DNA from: Epiperipatus broadwayi
Lineage: Eukaryota; Onychophora; Udeonychophora; Euonychophora; Peripatidae
Length of the DNA stretch: 64,000 bases
Assembly: GCA_028023455.1 (NCBI GenBank)
Contig: JAQFVV010006505.1
Span: 124,001-188,000 of the forward strand
Direction of reading: 5' to 3'
Position numbers and translations under genes: made by a program. Of this stretch, positions 9,900 through 21,319 are shown one piece after another (positions within the stretch are counted from its first letter, which is position 1; every line of letters begins with the position of its first letter). The notes beneath the pieces were generated by a model that was not told the DNA's origin, did no database searches, and saw only the letters and a program-made list of their open reading frames with translations.

Positions 9900-11800
9900 T
9901 ACATCCCTATATCATCGGGAATACATTGATTATTTAAATTTATAACATATGGTTGTAGAGTAAGGTGAAGATAACTATTCTCAAGAATATACTTTCTAAA
10001 TCTCATCTTTAACTTTTTGTTCCCCTGTTTTTTTCTCCAAAGGCAGAATAACTATGTATTGCCTTTATAATAAAATTTAATTTAACATTCATTACTAGTA
10101 ATGGAATCCTAATTAATATTTTTTTTACAGGGATATACACTGCTATAAACTGATTTACCTGTATAATGTGTACTGTTCAAAGAGGATTACGAATAATCTG
10201 ATTCATAATAAATACTACAAATTTACTGTTTATTATTTTAGAAATAAAAATTCTAATATATATTGTATTTCCAAACAATTACTTGCAAGGTTTTTGCTAT
10301 GAAATTGCTATTTGAAATTGATTAAAATAATTATTTATAAAATAAAAATTTGACAGTTTAAACTGAAGGATAGATTTTCTGGAAACACTGTTCATTAAAA
10401 TAAATTATCAGTTTGTACATGCTTTTTTTTAAATTTATTATTTTGTATTTATACATTACATAAATTAATTCTATATTTAAGCAGCATTTTACACATTTAC
10501 AAAAAAAGATTATAAATGCATAAAGCATTGAATTTGCTAAGCATGCTTTTGGCATTTATGGTCAGAATCACCATGCTAAAGTTAATTTGGAATTCAAGTC
10601 AGTTTTTTGAAATATGATATGGAATGTGGTCACATCTTCAACCCATATTATACCATGTAATATTAAATCATCCATGCACTTTGCTACTGTTACACAATGC
10701 TTTATTTACTACTCTCTTTTACAGTTTACAGTTTCGATTGCCCCAGCTATCTTCATCAGAACTTTTATATCTCCTAATGGCAATGCTAAATTCAAATTTT
10801 AAAAAGAGTTAATATAGTATGTTCAGAGTGAGATGACAGGAAGCCCAAAACAAGGAGGCATGGTTTATCACCAACAACTCTCATGTGATCATTAAAAGAA
10901 TCATGCATATCATTATCAAAGAAATGGATTATGTAAATTAAACATTTACATAATTGCTAGGATATTTAAATGTTATTTATCAATTATAGAAAAAACTTAC
11001 AATATCCTGTTGGCATTACTAGAGCTATAAATCTGACTTAATACATCCTAGGCTTGCTCAGCATGTTAAAAGCTTTATAAATTTACAATCTTTTCTTGTT
11101 AAAATATGCAAAATGCTATTTGAATATAGGATTACATTTAAATAAGAAAAGAAGTAAAAAAGTCATTGAAATACATAAATTAATAAATTATGTATGGATA
11201 GACAGAACAAATAGGCATTGTTGCAAATTAAATTACTAAATTAAAATATATATTTACAAAAATATATAATAAAATGTTTTCTTTTTATTGATGGAATCTT
11301 TCTAACCAAATTAATTGTTTATAAACAGTCACATTATCTTTGTTAAAATGCAATATTAATGTTTCAGTCATCACCATCATAATAAATACTTTAATTTTTG
11401 TACATAGTGTAGGGACAAGCAGGAGCAAATGCTCATCATATAATTTATTCCTGTCTCATTTGCGATCTCATCCCAAAACATTCATCCAAAGGGATTTTTT
11501 TATAAATAATCCTGCCTTTATTTACATTAGTAGATAGTGTGATGTCCATTCAATAGACTTCACACAATATGTTTGGCTCTACATAGTTAGTATACCTCTG
11601 ACTTATCGCTGTCCTTGTCTATGTATAATCTGCTGTTGGGTAGATTCTGCCTGTTTCGGTTCCATAACTTTTCTTTTGATACAACTTTTGTTAAAATATT
11701 CCAAAGAAAATCACTTAATAAATAAATTTTAAGTACAAGTATAGTATATATACTTAAACTAGATATAAGTAGAGGGAATTTGAATCCAGACATCATTTAC
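9900..11800. other. AT-rich stretch, mostly unique
   Basis: No supported gene. Near 10,720-10,760 there is a single F1-like core (CAGTTTCGATTGCCCCAGC, then ATCTTCATCAGA). Otherwise low-complexity A+T-rich DNA with short spurious frames. Confidence 0.5.
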
Positions 11801-11814
11801 TCCATCTTAAACAA

Positions 11815-12105
11815 CCAATACACATGACCACATACATGTAAAAAAGATAAATGACCTCCAATATACATATTTCATGCTTATCCAGTACTCATCAGTTTGA
11901 AGATTTTCTATATTAATATAAACCAAGCACTAGTTGTATATATGTGTGGAAGATGGTCTGGACCAACCAGTGAGTGCTAGTTCAGCATGGAATATGTATA
12001 TTGGTAATCATTTATCTTTTGCACATGTATGTGGTCATGTGTATCAATAATATAAGAGGGAGTGGATGACTGAAGGGAGTTTCAAAGTCTGGGTTCAAAT
12101 CTCTA
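11815..12105. mobile_element. R2 element, short inverted copy
   Basis: A short - strand piece (CCAATATACATATTTCATGC, CCAGTACTCATCAG) is followed by a + strand unit with a decayed hammerhead (CCAACCAGTGAGTGCTAG, AGCATGGAATATG), then a tRNA-like head with B box GGGTTCAAATC. Both ribozyme cores are mutated. Confidence 0.6.
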
Positions 12106-13224
12106 ATTAATAAATATCTGTAGCTCCTAAAATAGGCAATATTTTCTAGTTTTCATATCCATACCGAAAGAAAATTATTTAAAACTGTTTATATTTCAGT
12201 TATATATATATATATTTAATATTTTATACATCTTTACATCAAAAAAATGAAATTTTATTTGTAGTAGAATATTTAATATAACTTGTATAATATTTCAACA
12301 CCTTGACCACCAATTTTAAATTACATTGCATTATAGATATTAAGGCCCCGGATGTTTATTCCCTTGGTGCTTATTTTAAGAGTATTTTTTTTCTTTCAGT
12401 TTAGCAGTTTACTTGCATTACTATGTTTCCAAATCTGTCAATGGGAAGACAGCTTATTTCTGTAAGGTGCATCTTTTAAACTATCTAAAAGACTTGTATA
12501 GTATATTTAATTTTTTTACATGACATGTATAATCACTACATATTGATAAATAGATTTTTGGGAGCACAAAACATTTTTAGCATGATTTAAATCTAAGACC
12601 ACTTATTTATATCAAAAATATCTTAAAACTCATTATATGATACTAATATTCTCTCAAATGATCTAAAGTGTGAGGATATTTTCTGTGGTTAAATATGGTG
12701 AAAGGCATCTTGATAACATGATTTAGGGGTGGTGTATTTATGGAAACATAATTTATTATTTAATTTCATATTAATAACAATTAGTACAAACACCAAGATT
12801 AATTAATGGTTAATTAAAATTTTTATCACATTAATTTTTTAAATAGTGAGGCTGGAATAATATAAATTAAACTTTTTAGAATATTGTGAAATTTCTGAGT
12901 AATTGTGTTGTTTACACTAATATATTTAATTCTGTTACCTTTTCGTTTGATTTGGGGGGGGGGGAGGATACATTTATTATAAGACTTTTTTTATATTAAT
13001 AAATTCAGTTTATTGTTTTTATGATTGTCTGTAAGTAAATACTATCTCACGTGAATGTTATTATTCCATTTTCATACGTTAGTTTAGATAAATAATTGTG
13101 AAAAAAAAAATATTGAGTTAATAATTATCTGAGTAGCTGTTTTCTTGAGGGGGTGGGTTTAAAAAAGATTGAATTAATATTTTTTACTAGTTACAATTTC
13201 ATAAACTAATATTGTTCTTTTATT

Positions 13225-13340
13225 GACAAAGTTATTTGCTTGTCAAGCATTGGTGGCCAGTGCTTATCACAGTTGCCTTACAAGCAGTTGTCCCAGGGTT
13301 TGCTTCCCGGCCGATGCTTTAACACATAAAAAAAAAGTTA
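13225..13340 (+). mobile_element. tRNA-derived SINE S1, single copy
   Basis: CAAGCATTGGTGGCC stands at the A-box position. It is followed by an anticodon-like arm GCCTTACAAGC and the B-box region GGGTTTGCTTCCCGGCC, then a GATGCTTTAACACAT tail and an A run. The arrangement resembles a serine/leucine-type tRNA with a long variable arm. Other copies: 29,669-29,757 -, 30,948-31,035 +, 34,144-34,245 + and the 56.3-kb array. Confidence 0.65.
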
Positions 13341-13719
13341 TTTGCTATTTATTTACAATAAAAATAATTTTAAAAAATATGGTTGGAAAACATTATACTG
13401 CCCAAAGAATCAGAAAATATATTATCTATCTCTTTTATTTTTCGAAATCAAAGGAAAAGGTAACATAATTACATATATCAGTGTCTATGCCACAATTACT
13501 CAGAATTTTCACAAGATTCTAAATAGTGTAGTTTATATTATTCCAGGCTCACTATTTAAAAAAGCAATATGGTAAAAATTTTAGTTATCCGTAATCAATC
13601 TTGGTATTTGAACAAATCCTTAAACACCCCTTGTTTATATGAGCTCACTATTTGGTAAGTGTTACCAATGATAATATAGTAATAATTAATCCTAATGTTA
13701 AATATATGTAATGGAAATG

Positions 13720-13816
13720 AAAGTAATTACCTCCCACTGAGTTATCACCATAAAAAACCATGATCTTTTCTTAATTGTTGATATTACATAACTCAGTAGG
13801 AGGTAGTTACTTCCCT
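13720..13816. repeat. Small foldback (about 25-bp arms)
   Basis: AAGTAATTACCTCCCACTGA and its near reverse complement ending GGAGGTAGTTACTT enclose about 45 nt. It is a MITE-like hairpin with no coding sequence. Confidence 0.6.
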
Positions 13817-13897
13817 TAAATAACAATGTTATAATAAATAGTCAAAATAAGAGTCATAGATCACATGACCCTATTTTCTGAAGCTTGTAAGTTATAA

Positions 13898-14148
13898 CCA
13901 GTGAGGATTGCCAATTCCTCAACAAGCTTTGTGATAAATGCTTAGCCAGAGAAAGCATTTAAAATACCTGTCATGTATTTTTAGATCTAGTGTCTGAACC
14001 TACCCTGGCACCTCTCTGAGGACTGCCAAAGCACTAAACCATGGTCAGGGGTTGGGGGGGGATTTCCTGACAGAGATATTTTAAATGTTTTCTCTGGCTA
14101 AGCATTTATCACATAGCTTGTTGAGGAATTGGCAATCCTCATTGTTTA
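13898..14148. mobile_element. Foldback element F2
   Basis: Inverted arms of about 65 bp (GAGGATTGCCAATTCCTC, TAAATGCTTAGCCAGAG) enclose a G-run-containing centre. An isolated arm of the same family lies at 16,975-17,025, where the GAGGAATTGGCAATCCTC half recurs. Confidence 0.65.
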
Positions 14149-14164
14149 TTATCAATAAAATAAT

Positions 14165-14348
14165 TTAATATATAAATATTAATTAAAAGGGATTTGAACT
14201 CAGACTTTCAACCTCCTTTCAGTCATCCACTCTATTTAATATAACTGATACACATGACCATGTACATGTGAAAAAGACAAATGATCTCTAATAAACATAT
14301 TTCATGGTGAATCAGCACTCATCAGCTGGTCCAGATCATCTTCTCCCA

Positions 14349-14433
<85 letters not shown>

Positions 14434-15200
14434 CAATGCTTGGTTTATATTAAGATAGCAAATCTACACATGTTAATGGAAAGGATTCAATCCTTTTTAT
14501 TTTCCGATTCTTTAGTCATCCATATTACTGAAAATCTGTTGATGAAATGCTCAAAACCCCTGTTGATACCAATATTATAATCATATCCATGTTCATCTTA
14601 AGTCAGTCTGACCCCTCATATGTAGGACCTTAATATGTCATTTAAATACGCAGAAGAGAGATGGGTAGAAATACATGCTGAATATATAATATTAAAATAC
14701 AAGTATAATATTCATATACTTAAGCTAGATGTAATTAAAGAGGATTTGAACTGCAGTTTTCAAGATTCCTTCATAATCCACTCTATCTAATATAACCAAT
14801 GCACATGACCACATACATGTGGAAAAGATAAATCATTTCCAATATACCTAAGCTGGACATAGGTATGGCTATAACATTGGGATCAACAAGGGCTTTAAAC
14901 ATTCCATCATCAGATTTCCAGTGATATGGATGGCTGAAGAGTGGAGAGGATTGAAACCTGTCCATTAAAGTGTGCAGATTTTTTATCTTAATATAAACCA
15001 AACACTGATTATATATAAGTGTGTGGATGATGATCTGGACCAACTGATCAGTACTAATTTAGCATGAAATATGTACATTGGACATGTATGTGGTCATGTA
15101 TAGCGATAGTGATGACTAAAAGGAGCTTGCAAGTCTGGGTTCAAATCTCTTTAATTACATCTAGCTTAAGTATATATACAACACTTGTATTTCAATATTA
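14165..15200. mobile_element. R2 element, complex tandem/inverted copy with (AT)n insert
   Basis: Two - strand units start at GATTTGAACT (14,191 and 14,743, 552 bp apart including an (AT)n of about 90 bp at 14,350-14,440), then a + strand unit follows to 15,200. The + unit hammerhead is mutated (CTGATCA near 15,045) and the first - unit reads CAGCTGATGAGTGCTG. The 14,460-14,700 segment gives the part of the monomer upstream of the ribozyme. Confidence 0.65.
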
Positions 15201-15489
15201 TGTATAAATAAATATTCTACCACCATTTGTATTTTGGTTCAATAAGTACTCAGACTTTGTAACATAGTATTCATTAGTTTCTCTCAAGCTATTGAATGAG
15301 AAGCAAGTTATTTTAATTTTCTTTTAAAATAATGAAATTATTTGACTTTAGTTACATTTAAAACTATTGTTTTTAAACTTAACAATATGTATTTTTCTAA
15401 CATTACCATTTGTTTCAGAGGCAAAAAATATTTCTTTAAAGTTAATAAAAATATATAAGAAAGACAATTTAATTTCATATGTACATTAT

Positions 15490-15965
15490 TTTTAGAGATC
15501 CCCTACTGATGAGTGCCGATTCAATCTGAAATGCATATCTTGGGGATCATTTGACTTTTTCACATGTCTTTGATCATATGTTTCAGTAATCATAAATATA
15601 TATAGAACATATAAAGAAAAGCTTTCATGATGTCTGTTTTTTTAATATTTCTAAACAGTATGTGCTTAGCCGACTTTTGACTATTACAAGTCATAGATGT
15701 AGCATAAAAGTGGGAGTGGGTGTATATATATATATGCTGTCATTGCTAATTTACATAAAATTTTGCAAATCTATGACTTACAATAGCTGAAAGTTGGTTA
15801 ATCACGTACTGTTTAAAAAATAAAAATGCAACCTTATGAAAGCTTTTTTCTATAGTCTTCGCATATTTATGATTACTTTAGTCTGAGTTAAAGCTTATAC
15901 TTTTATAATATATTTCAGTAATGTGCAATGGAATAGAAGTCTGAAATACATTTAAATACTTATGT
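15490..15965 (+). mobile_element. R3 element interrupted by a foldback
   Basis: The copy begins with a hammerhead: stem I GATCCCC pairing with GGGGATC, CUGAUGA at 15,506-15,512, a degraded stem II and GAAAUGCAUAUC. It reads to ...TTTCAGTAAT, is interrupted by an inverted repeat (about 15,588-15,880, TIR-like CATAAATAT/ATATTTATG), and resumes at TTTCAGTAATGTGCAATGG (15,915). The outer stem differs in sequence from other R3 copies yet remains paired. Confidence 0.6.
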
Positions 15966-16746
15966 TGTGTTTAGTTGATTATACATATAAACACAAACAA
16001 GTATATTTACGTTTTAATAATATATTTATTAGGAATATATAGATACAAACATAAACTCAATTTCTAATATATTTACAATATTTAAATGATGATGGTTATA
16101 TTATGTCTGCTGTTGTCTATTGGGATACAGCTACCAGTTCTAATGTGACCTGTTGAGGAAGAGACTGTAAGTGCCCTTAGAGCTTTCTCTACCCACACGC
16201 AGCTGTATTAGACAGCCTCCCTCATGAGTAGGTATGGCAACTTCCAGCTGTCTTTACAGCTTGCCTCGAGTTGGCTTTGGTTCTGGAAGCTTCCAGTCCC
16301 AAATCTGGGCTTGTCTTGCTGTGTTAACCACTGGCTTAAATATCTATAGTCTGGAGAATGATAACTGCTGTTTAGGTTAACAGGAGTTTCCTTCAATGGC
16401 GTAGAAGAACTAAGATACTGTTATTCAGGTTTAACAGTTGTTCTCTGGAGAATGTATACTGTCTTTTAGATTTGACAGTCTCTACCTTACCTTTCAAAAA
16501 TATTGATTATTTATTGCCAGATCCCCAATCTTTATGGAAACATTCGGATTCAGTGAGCTTCATTGCCTATTGGCCTGTTTTGGCCATTGGCTGTGCGTTA
16601 TCTTTATATATGCATTAGTTAGTGGCAATGAATGCCCAATCTGATCACAATAAGAAAGAAATCTGGACTAGTCCATTATTTGAAAGCAGGGTAAGATATG
16701 ACAACTTATTATATGAAGTTAAATTTTAAGTAAGGTATGTATGAAG

Positions 16747-16860
16747 TTGGGGGTCATTTGTTTTTTTCACGTATCTTTGATTATATATTTCAGTAATGTG
16801 TGATGGAATAAAAGTTTGAAATATATTTAAACACATGTTATATTTAATTAAGTTTAAATA
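16747..16860 (+). mobile_element. R3 element beginning at the predicted cleavage site
   Basis: The first recognisable base is the T immediately 3' of the hammerhead cleavage triplet in full copies (TTGGGGGTCATTTG). The 5' half of the ribozyme is absent. The rest follows R3 through TTTCAGTAATGTGTGATGG. Confidence 0.55.
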
Positions 16861-17029
16861 TCTTTAAAAAATAATGTTTATATGAAGTTAAATTGTAACA
16901 TGTGTTATATGCTTACTTGAAAAGGTGTGTTTTAAATGTACCTATAGTGCCAGAGAGTGGCTGATTTCTGGACTGATGAATGATTGTGCTTGTTGAGGAA
17001 TTGGCAATCCTCGTTGATTATAAACTTGT

Positions 17030-17600
17030 ATGGGGGGGATTGCTTTTAAATTATCGACTTTTTTTTTCATTTTGAGCTTTTTTGGGGGGGATTTTGAATT
17101 ATCGTTTTTTTTTACATAATACTACAGTAAAAAAAATTATTTGACCCCTTTCTATACATAAAACTCTTATATTTTTTTTACCTTTTTAATAAACAAACAC
17201 TTTGTTTTTAGATGGTAGAGGGGAGTTAGTTTGCTTTTAAAGTATCACCTTTTTTTTGAATTTTCAGCTTTTTTTTAAAGCCAGTTTTAATTAATAAACC
17301 AACAGTTGGTTTTTAGAGGGTGGCGGGGGGTTGGTTTGAATTTTAATTCTCATCTTTTAGTATTTTTTGCCGAAGTACTGGAAACTTTGCATATTAATTT
17401 TAAATGTGTTTGAATATAGAATGCATATAAAGAGATAGATTAACAAAATCTATGAATTATTGGAGGGGGGTTGGTTTGCTTTTAAAGTATCGACTTTTTT
17501 CTTATCGACTTTTTATTGATTTTGAGCTTTCGTTTTTGGGAAAGCCTTATTAATCAATTCATTTTTAATAAACCAACAGTTGTTTTTTTAGATGAAATTG
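17030..17600. repeat. T/G-rich diverged tandem repeat
   Basis: Three diverged units contain TTGCTTTTAAA(T/G)TATC, a T run, a GAGCTTTT-like stretch, a G run and AATAAACCAACAGTTG. Spacing is about 190-240 bp. No coding sense. Confidence 0.5.
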
Positions 17601-18395
17601 AAGCGGTTAGATCTGTGAGCGTGAAGCTATTCAATACTTCACTGACTAAGTCCACATTTCTTATTACACATTAATACTCGTGAAATCTTTTGATTTACAA
17701 CGAGTCAATGGATTTTTTATTTAGAAATCTATTACAGTAATTTAAAGTTGTAATTATAAATTTATTAAATGCACATTGATTACGTAAGTAATATTTACTG
17801 AGGCTATAACCTCGATAATATGCATATAAAATGCGATAGTAGGGACCTCTACAGTATTGAATAGCTTCACGCTTGCAGATCTAGCCGCTTCAGCTTCATC
17901 TATTTAAATAGAAAGTAGGTTGAAGTAAAGAAGGGTTCCCCTCTTTTCTTCCATAGCGTAAGCTTGTGGTTAAAACACCTGTAGAGGTCCCTACTATCGC
18001 ATTTTATACGCATATTATCGAGGTTATAGCCTCAGTAAATATTACTTACGTAATCAATGTGTGTTTAATAAATTTATAATTACAACTTTAAATTACTGTA
18101 ATAGATTTCTAAATATAAAATCTTTCCATTGACTCGTAAATCGAAAGATTTCGCGAGTATTAATGTGTAATAAGAAATGTGGACTTAATCAGTGAAGTAT
18201 TGAATAGCTTCACGCTCGCAGATCTAACTGCTTCAGCTTCACCTATTTAAATAGAAAGTAGGTTGAAGTAAAGAAGGGTTCCCCTCTTTTCTTCCATAGC
18301 GTAAGCTTGTGGTTAAAACACCTGTAGAGGTCCCTACTATCGCATTTTATACGCATATTATCGAGGTTATAGCCTCAGTAAATATTACTTATGTA
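17592..18395. mobile_element. Large palindromic repeat R4 with a direct-repeated end
   Basis: 17,592 to about 17,853 is an inverted copy of about 17,972-18,243. In addition, about 17,853-18,020 recurs directly at about 18,197-18,380 (TATTGAATAGCTTCACGC, CTTCCATAGCGTAAGCTTG, CGAGGTTATAGCCTCAG). The arms are nearly identical, suggesting recent origin. A lone fragment at 24,484-24,577 shows the family is dispersed. The AAGCTTGTGGTTAAAACACC segment resembles a tRNA A box, but no B box was identified. Confidence 0.7.
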
Positions 18396-20035
18396 TGTTT
18401 GTATATTTTTTATGTATAAAAAATTGTGTTTGTAAAAAGAAAAAAAATTGAAGAGAAAAAAAAGAAGTATGTAAATGTAAATTACATAATGGAATATAGA
18501 TGTAAAAAAGAGATGTATGGATAAATGAAGGAGAAATGTTTTTTTTATTTTTATGATAATATGGGTATACACATTTTTATATATTAATTTTTATTCATTT
18601 GTAATAATAGTGATATAAATATGTATTTTTATATAGATTCTTGAAAATGACTACAAACAAGGTGGTTGAAACATTGGGTGTTAAAGATGTGAATATGTAT
18701 TTATGGATTGATAAGAAGAAATAAAGTTTTTAAAAAGAAAAGAAGAAGAATATAGTTTTTAAATTGGATTCAATGAAAAGAACATTATAGTTTATACGAC
18801 ATAATAATTTTTAAAAAAAAAGGAGGTTTCTTATTGCGGTTGTCAAAAAGTTTGTTAACAGCGGTGATAAGTTAAATATATATTTGTCTTTATGTAAACC
18901 ATGTACTCTTTATGACTCAATAAAGATTATTGATAAAACATAATTTTATAAATGGGGAAATGAATATATATATATTTCATTTTAATCTCTGAATAATGAA
19001 GTTTTAAAAAAAAAGAGCCTTTAAATGCAGGTCAAAAATTTCAATCGACTTTTATAAAGGAATATTGTACGAAAAGATATTACTAGTCAAGCTGGCTATT
19101 TCCATCTTTATATCCATTTACCAAGGTTATATTCGTCTACCTATTAAATTACTTTTGAAGTTAGCAGAATTTTTAATAAATTTTTTGATTCTAATAAAAT
19201 TTCCAATTTATATGTATATACTATACATATGCTTTTTTAATTTCTAAAAAAAAAAAACGTAAAATGTTGTCAATTTTTAATAGGATTCCCATCCAAAATA
19301 GGTTGATTTTTTTTTTTATATAATTTATTGCGTCTATTTATTTTATTTAACAGTAATATTTCAAATCAGTGTCACTTAATTGCTATTTTATTATTATAAA
19401 TTGATACTGACCAATAAATTAAATTTGTTTGGCCTGAGATCAGCCTTATACAAATGTGAGTCACTTTTTAATAATACAGTAGGCAGATCTTATAAAATGC
19501 ATTTAAAATTAGATGAAAGATAATTAAACAAATGTACTGATATAAAACAGAAGTTATACAATTCGATTTAGGTAAAAAAAAAAAAAAGATTAAAAAAAAC
19601 GACACTGGTCTGACGTCATTTAACAATTAGAGTATATAATAAATGTTCAAATGATTTTTCAAGTTACGCGAATAATTTATTATTCCTAATCAACATTTTA
19701 TTATTTTCTTTTTGCATTTGCTATAAACTTTACTATTCCATCAACATTTGCTTTAGTGAACTTTAATATAATGGTGAGGGGGGGGTAAATTATTATCTTT
19801 TAAATCTTAACAAATTGAAACAAAAAAGATTAAACAATAAAGCTGATATTGAATATAAATGAAAAATTTTGTTTCATATAACTCATTTTAATAGGTTGAG
19901 GGGGGGAAAACGCTTAAAATTGATTCTACAACTAAATATTTTTAGTATGCACCTAGATGCCAATATAGTCAGCGTACTACATTCCATTTCTCATTCAGTT
20001 TCTCCTTTTAAATATTGCATGGAGCGTTTGAAACA
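18396..20035. other. AT-rich stretch, nothing recognised
   Basis: Poly-A/T-rich sequence with G-run blips at 19,780 and 19,903. No supported gene or shared repeat. Confidence 0.45.
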
Positions 20036-20250
20036 TTAACTCAACTTATGTTCTTTTAATTCTGTACTTTGGACATAACACTTATTATTCAATACTTCTG
20101 TTAGTTCTTTATTTTCTCTACTTTTAATCTCAAATTTATTTTTAATTTCTCTAATTATATCTTCTTTTAATTCTCTATTAGGAATCTCAAATTTATTATT
20201 CATTTCTTCAAATTTATCCATCATCTTTGTAAACACCCCCTGAATAATAT
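20036..20250 (-). pseudogene. Possible gag N-terminal coiled-coil relic
   Basis: The - strand frame has a charged repetitive sequence: MMDKFEEMNNKFEI, then RELKEDIIREIKNKFEI and KSRENKELTEVLNNK. Such heptad-rich stretches precede the capsid domain in the gag relics at 44.4-45.3 and 52.1-53.1 kb, but no capsid part follows here. It is cut on its upstream side by an R1 insertion. A simple coiled-coil exon cannot be excluded. Confidence 0.3.
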
Positions 20251-20261
20251 CTTTAAAAAAA

Positions 20262-20990
20262 AGTAAAAGATGGTTGCTGGAGGATTGCATTAGATCCTAA
20301 GATCTAAGTGCAGTGCTCTCAGATCCAAGGCTCCTCACTGAAAAATCCACAAGCTAAAAACTAGTCTGGAAATATTGGATGAGCAGGCACTAGACAGGAA
20401 CTTTATGCACAAATATTCCTACATCCATTGATTATTCTGGCTTGCACTGAGTAGCACTACTGTATGGAAAGTTTTGCCTCTGTGAAAAACAGCTTGTGTA
20501 AGCATAAAGAATGGTGATCATGTAATGCTTGATAGTTTAATACTGATCCAGTCCAATAGGATTATGGTAGCTGTGGTTATTAAAGAACCAAAGATATCAA
20601 AATGTATGAATGCTGAACTGAATTTAGATCTGTACAACTATACAAGCTAATGAGTTTAGCTTGAAAACAGTATTGTGTTTTTATTTTGGACTCAAAGCTT
20701 TATAGTTAGCTAACAAAATAAAAGGTGGCTGCCAGAAGGTTGCATTAGATCCTACAATCTAGGTGCAGTGCTCTCAGATTCAAGGTTCCTCACTGATGAA
20801 AGCCACAAGCTAGAAACTAGTCTGAGGATATTGGATGAGTAGGCACTAGATAGGGATTTTATGCACAAACCTTCTTGCATCTATTGATTACTGTGGCTTG
20901 CACTGAGTGGCACTACTGTATGGAGAGTTTTGCCTCTGCGAAAAACAGCTTGGGTAAGCATAAAGGGTGATCATGTGATGCTTGATGGTA
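20262..20990 (+). mobile_element. R1 ribozyme element, head-to-tail dimer (455-bp period)
   Basis: Two + strand monomers have hammerhead cores at 20,338 (mutated, CTGAAAA) and 20,793 (intact). The A/B-box-like stretch lies between them, followed by the AGATCT palindrome. It interrupts the gag-like relic. Confidence 0.75.
20780..20834 (+). ncRNA. Hammerhead-type ribozyme motif (R1, best copy)
   Basis: Stem I pairs UCCUCA (20,787-20,792) with UGAGGA (20,823-20,828), six Watson-Crick pairs. Past an internal loop, UCAA (20,780-20,783) pairs with UUGG (20,831-20,834). CUGAUGA is 20,793-20,799. Stem II is AGC/GCU with loop CACAA, flanked by an unusual A-A mismatch (20,800/20,812). GAAA is 20,813-20,816. 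Stem III is AC/GU closing a 2-nt loop, within the palindrome ACUAGU. The cleavage triplet is GUC (20,820-20,822). Other copies have GGC/GCC in stem II and UGGGGA in stem I, so both helices co-vary. The A-A mismatch departs from the usual G-C and may weaken activity. Confidence 0.7.
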
Positions 20991-21319
20991 TAATATAAAT
21001 ATCTTATAATAAAATGAAAATAACAACAAAGAATTACATAGATAATCTTTATTATACTAAAAGTCAAATGTTATTTTTATTTATATTTAAATGAAATGAT
21101 TCATAGATGGATAAAATAATAATCTTAATATGTCCTACAAGTTTACAATATCAATGATATCTAATAAAATATATAACTCAACTGACTTCTAATTGCAACT
21201 AAATAAAATAAAAATACTGCTACCCCAACCTTGCTATTACACTAATGTCAATATACTCTTCAATTATAATAAGATTAAATACTTAATAATAATACAAAAT
21301 CAATTAAATTATCATTTCA

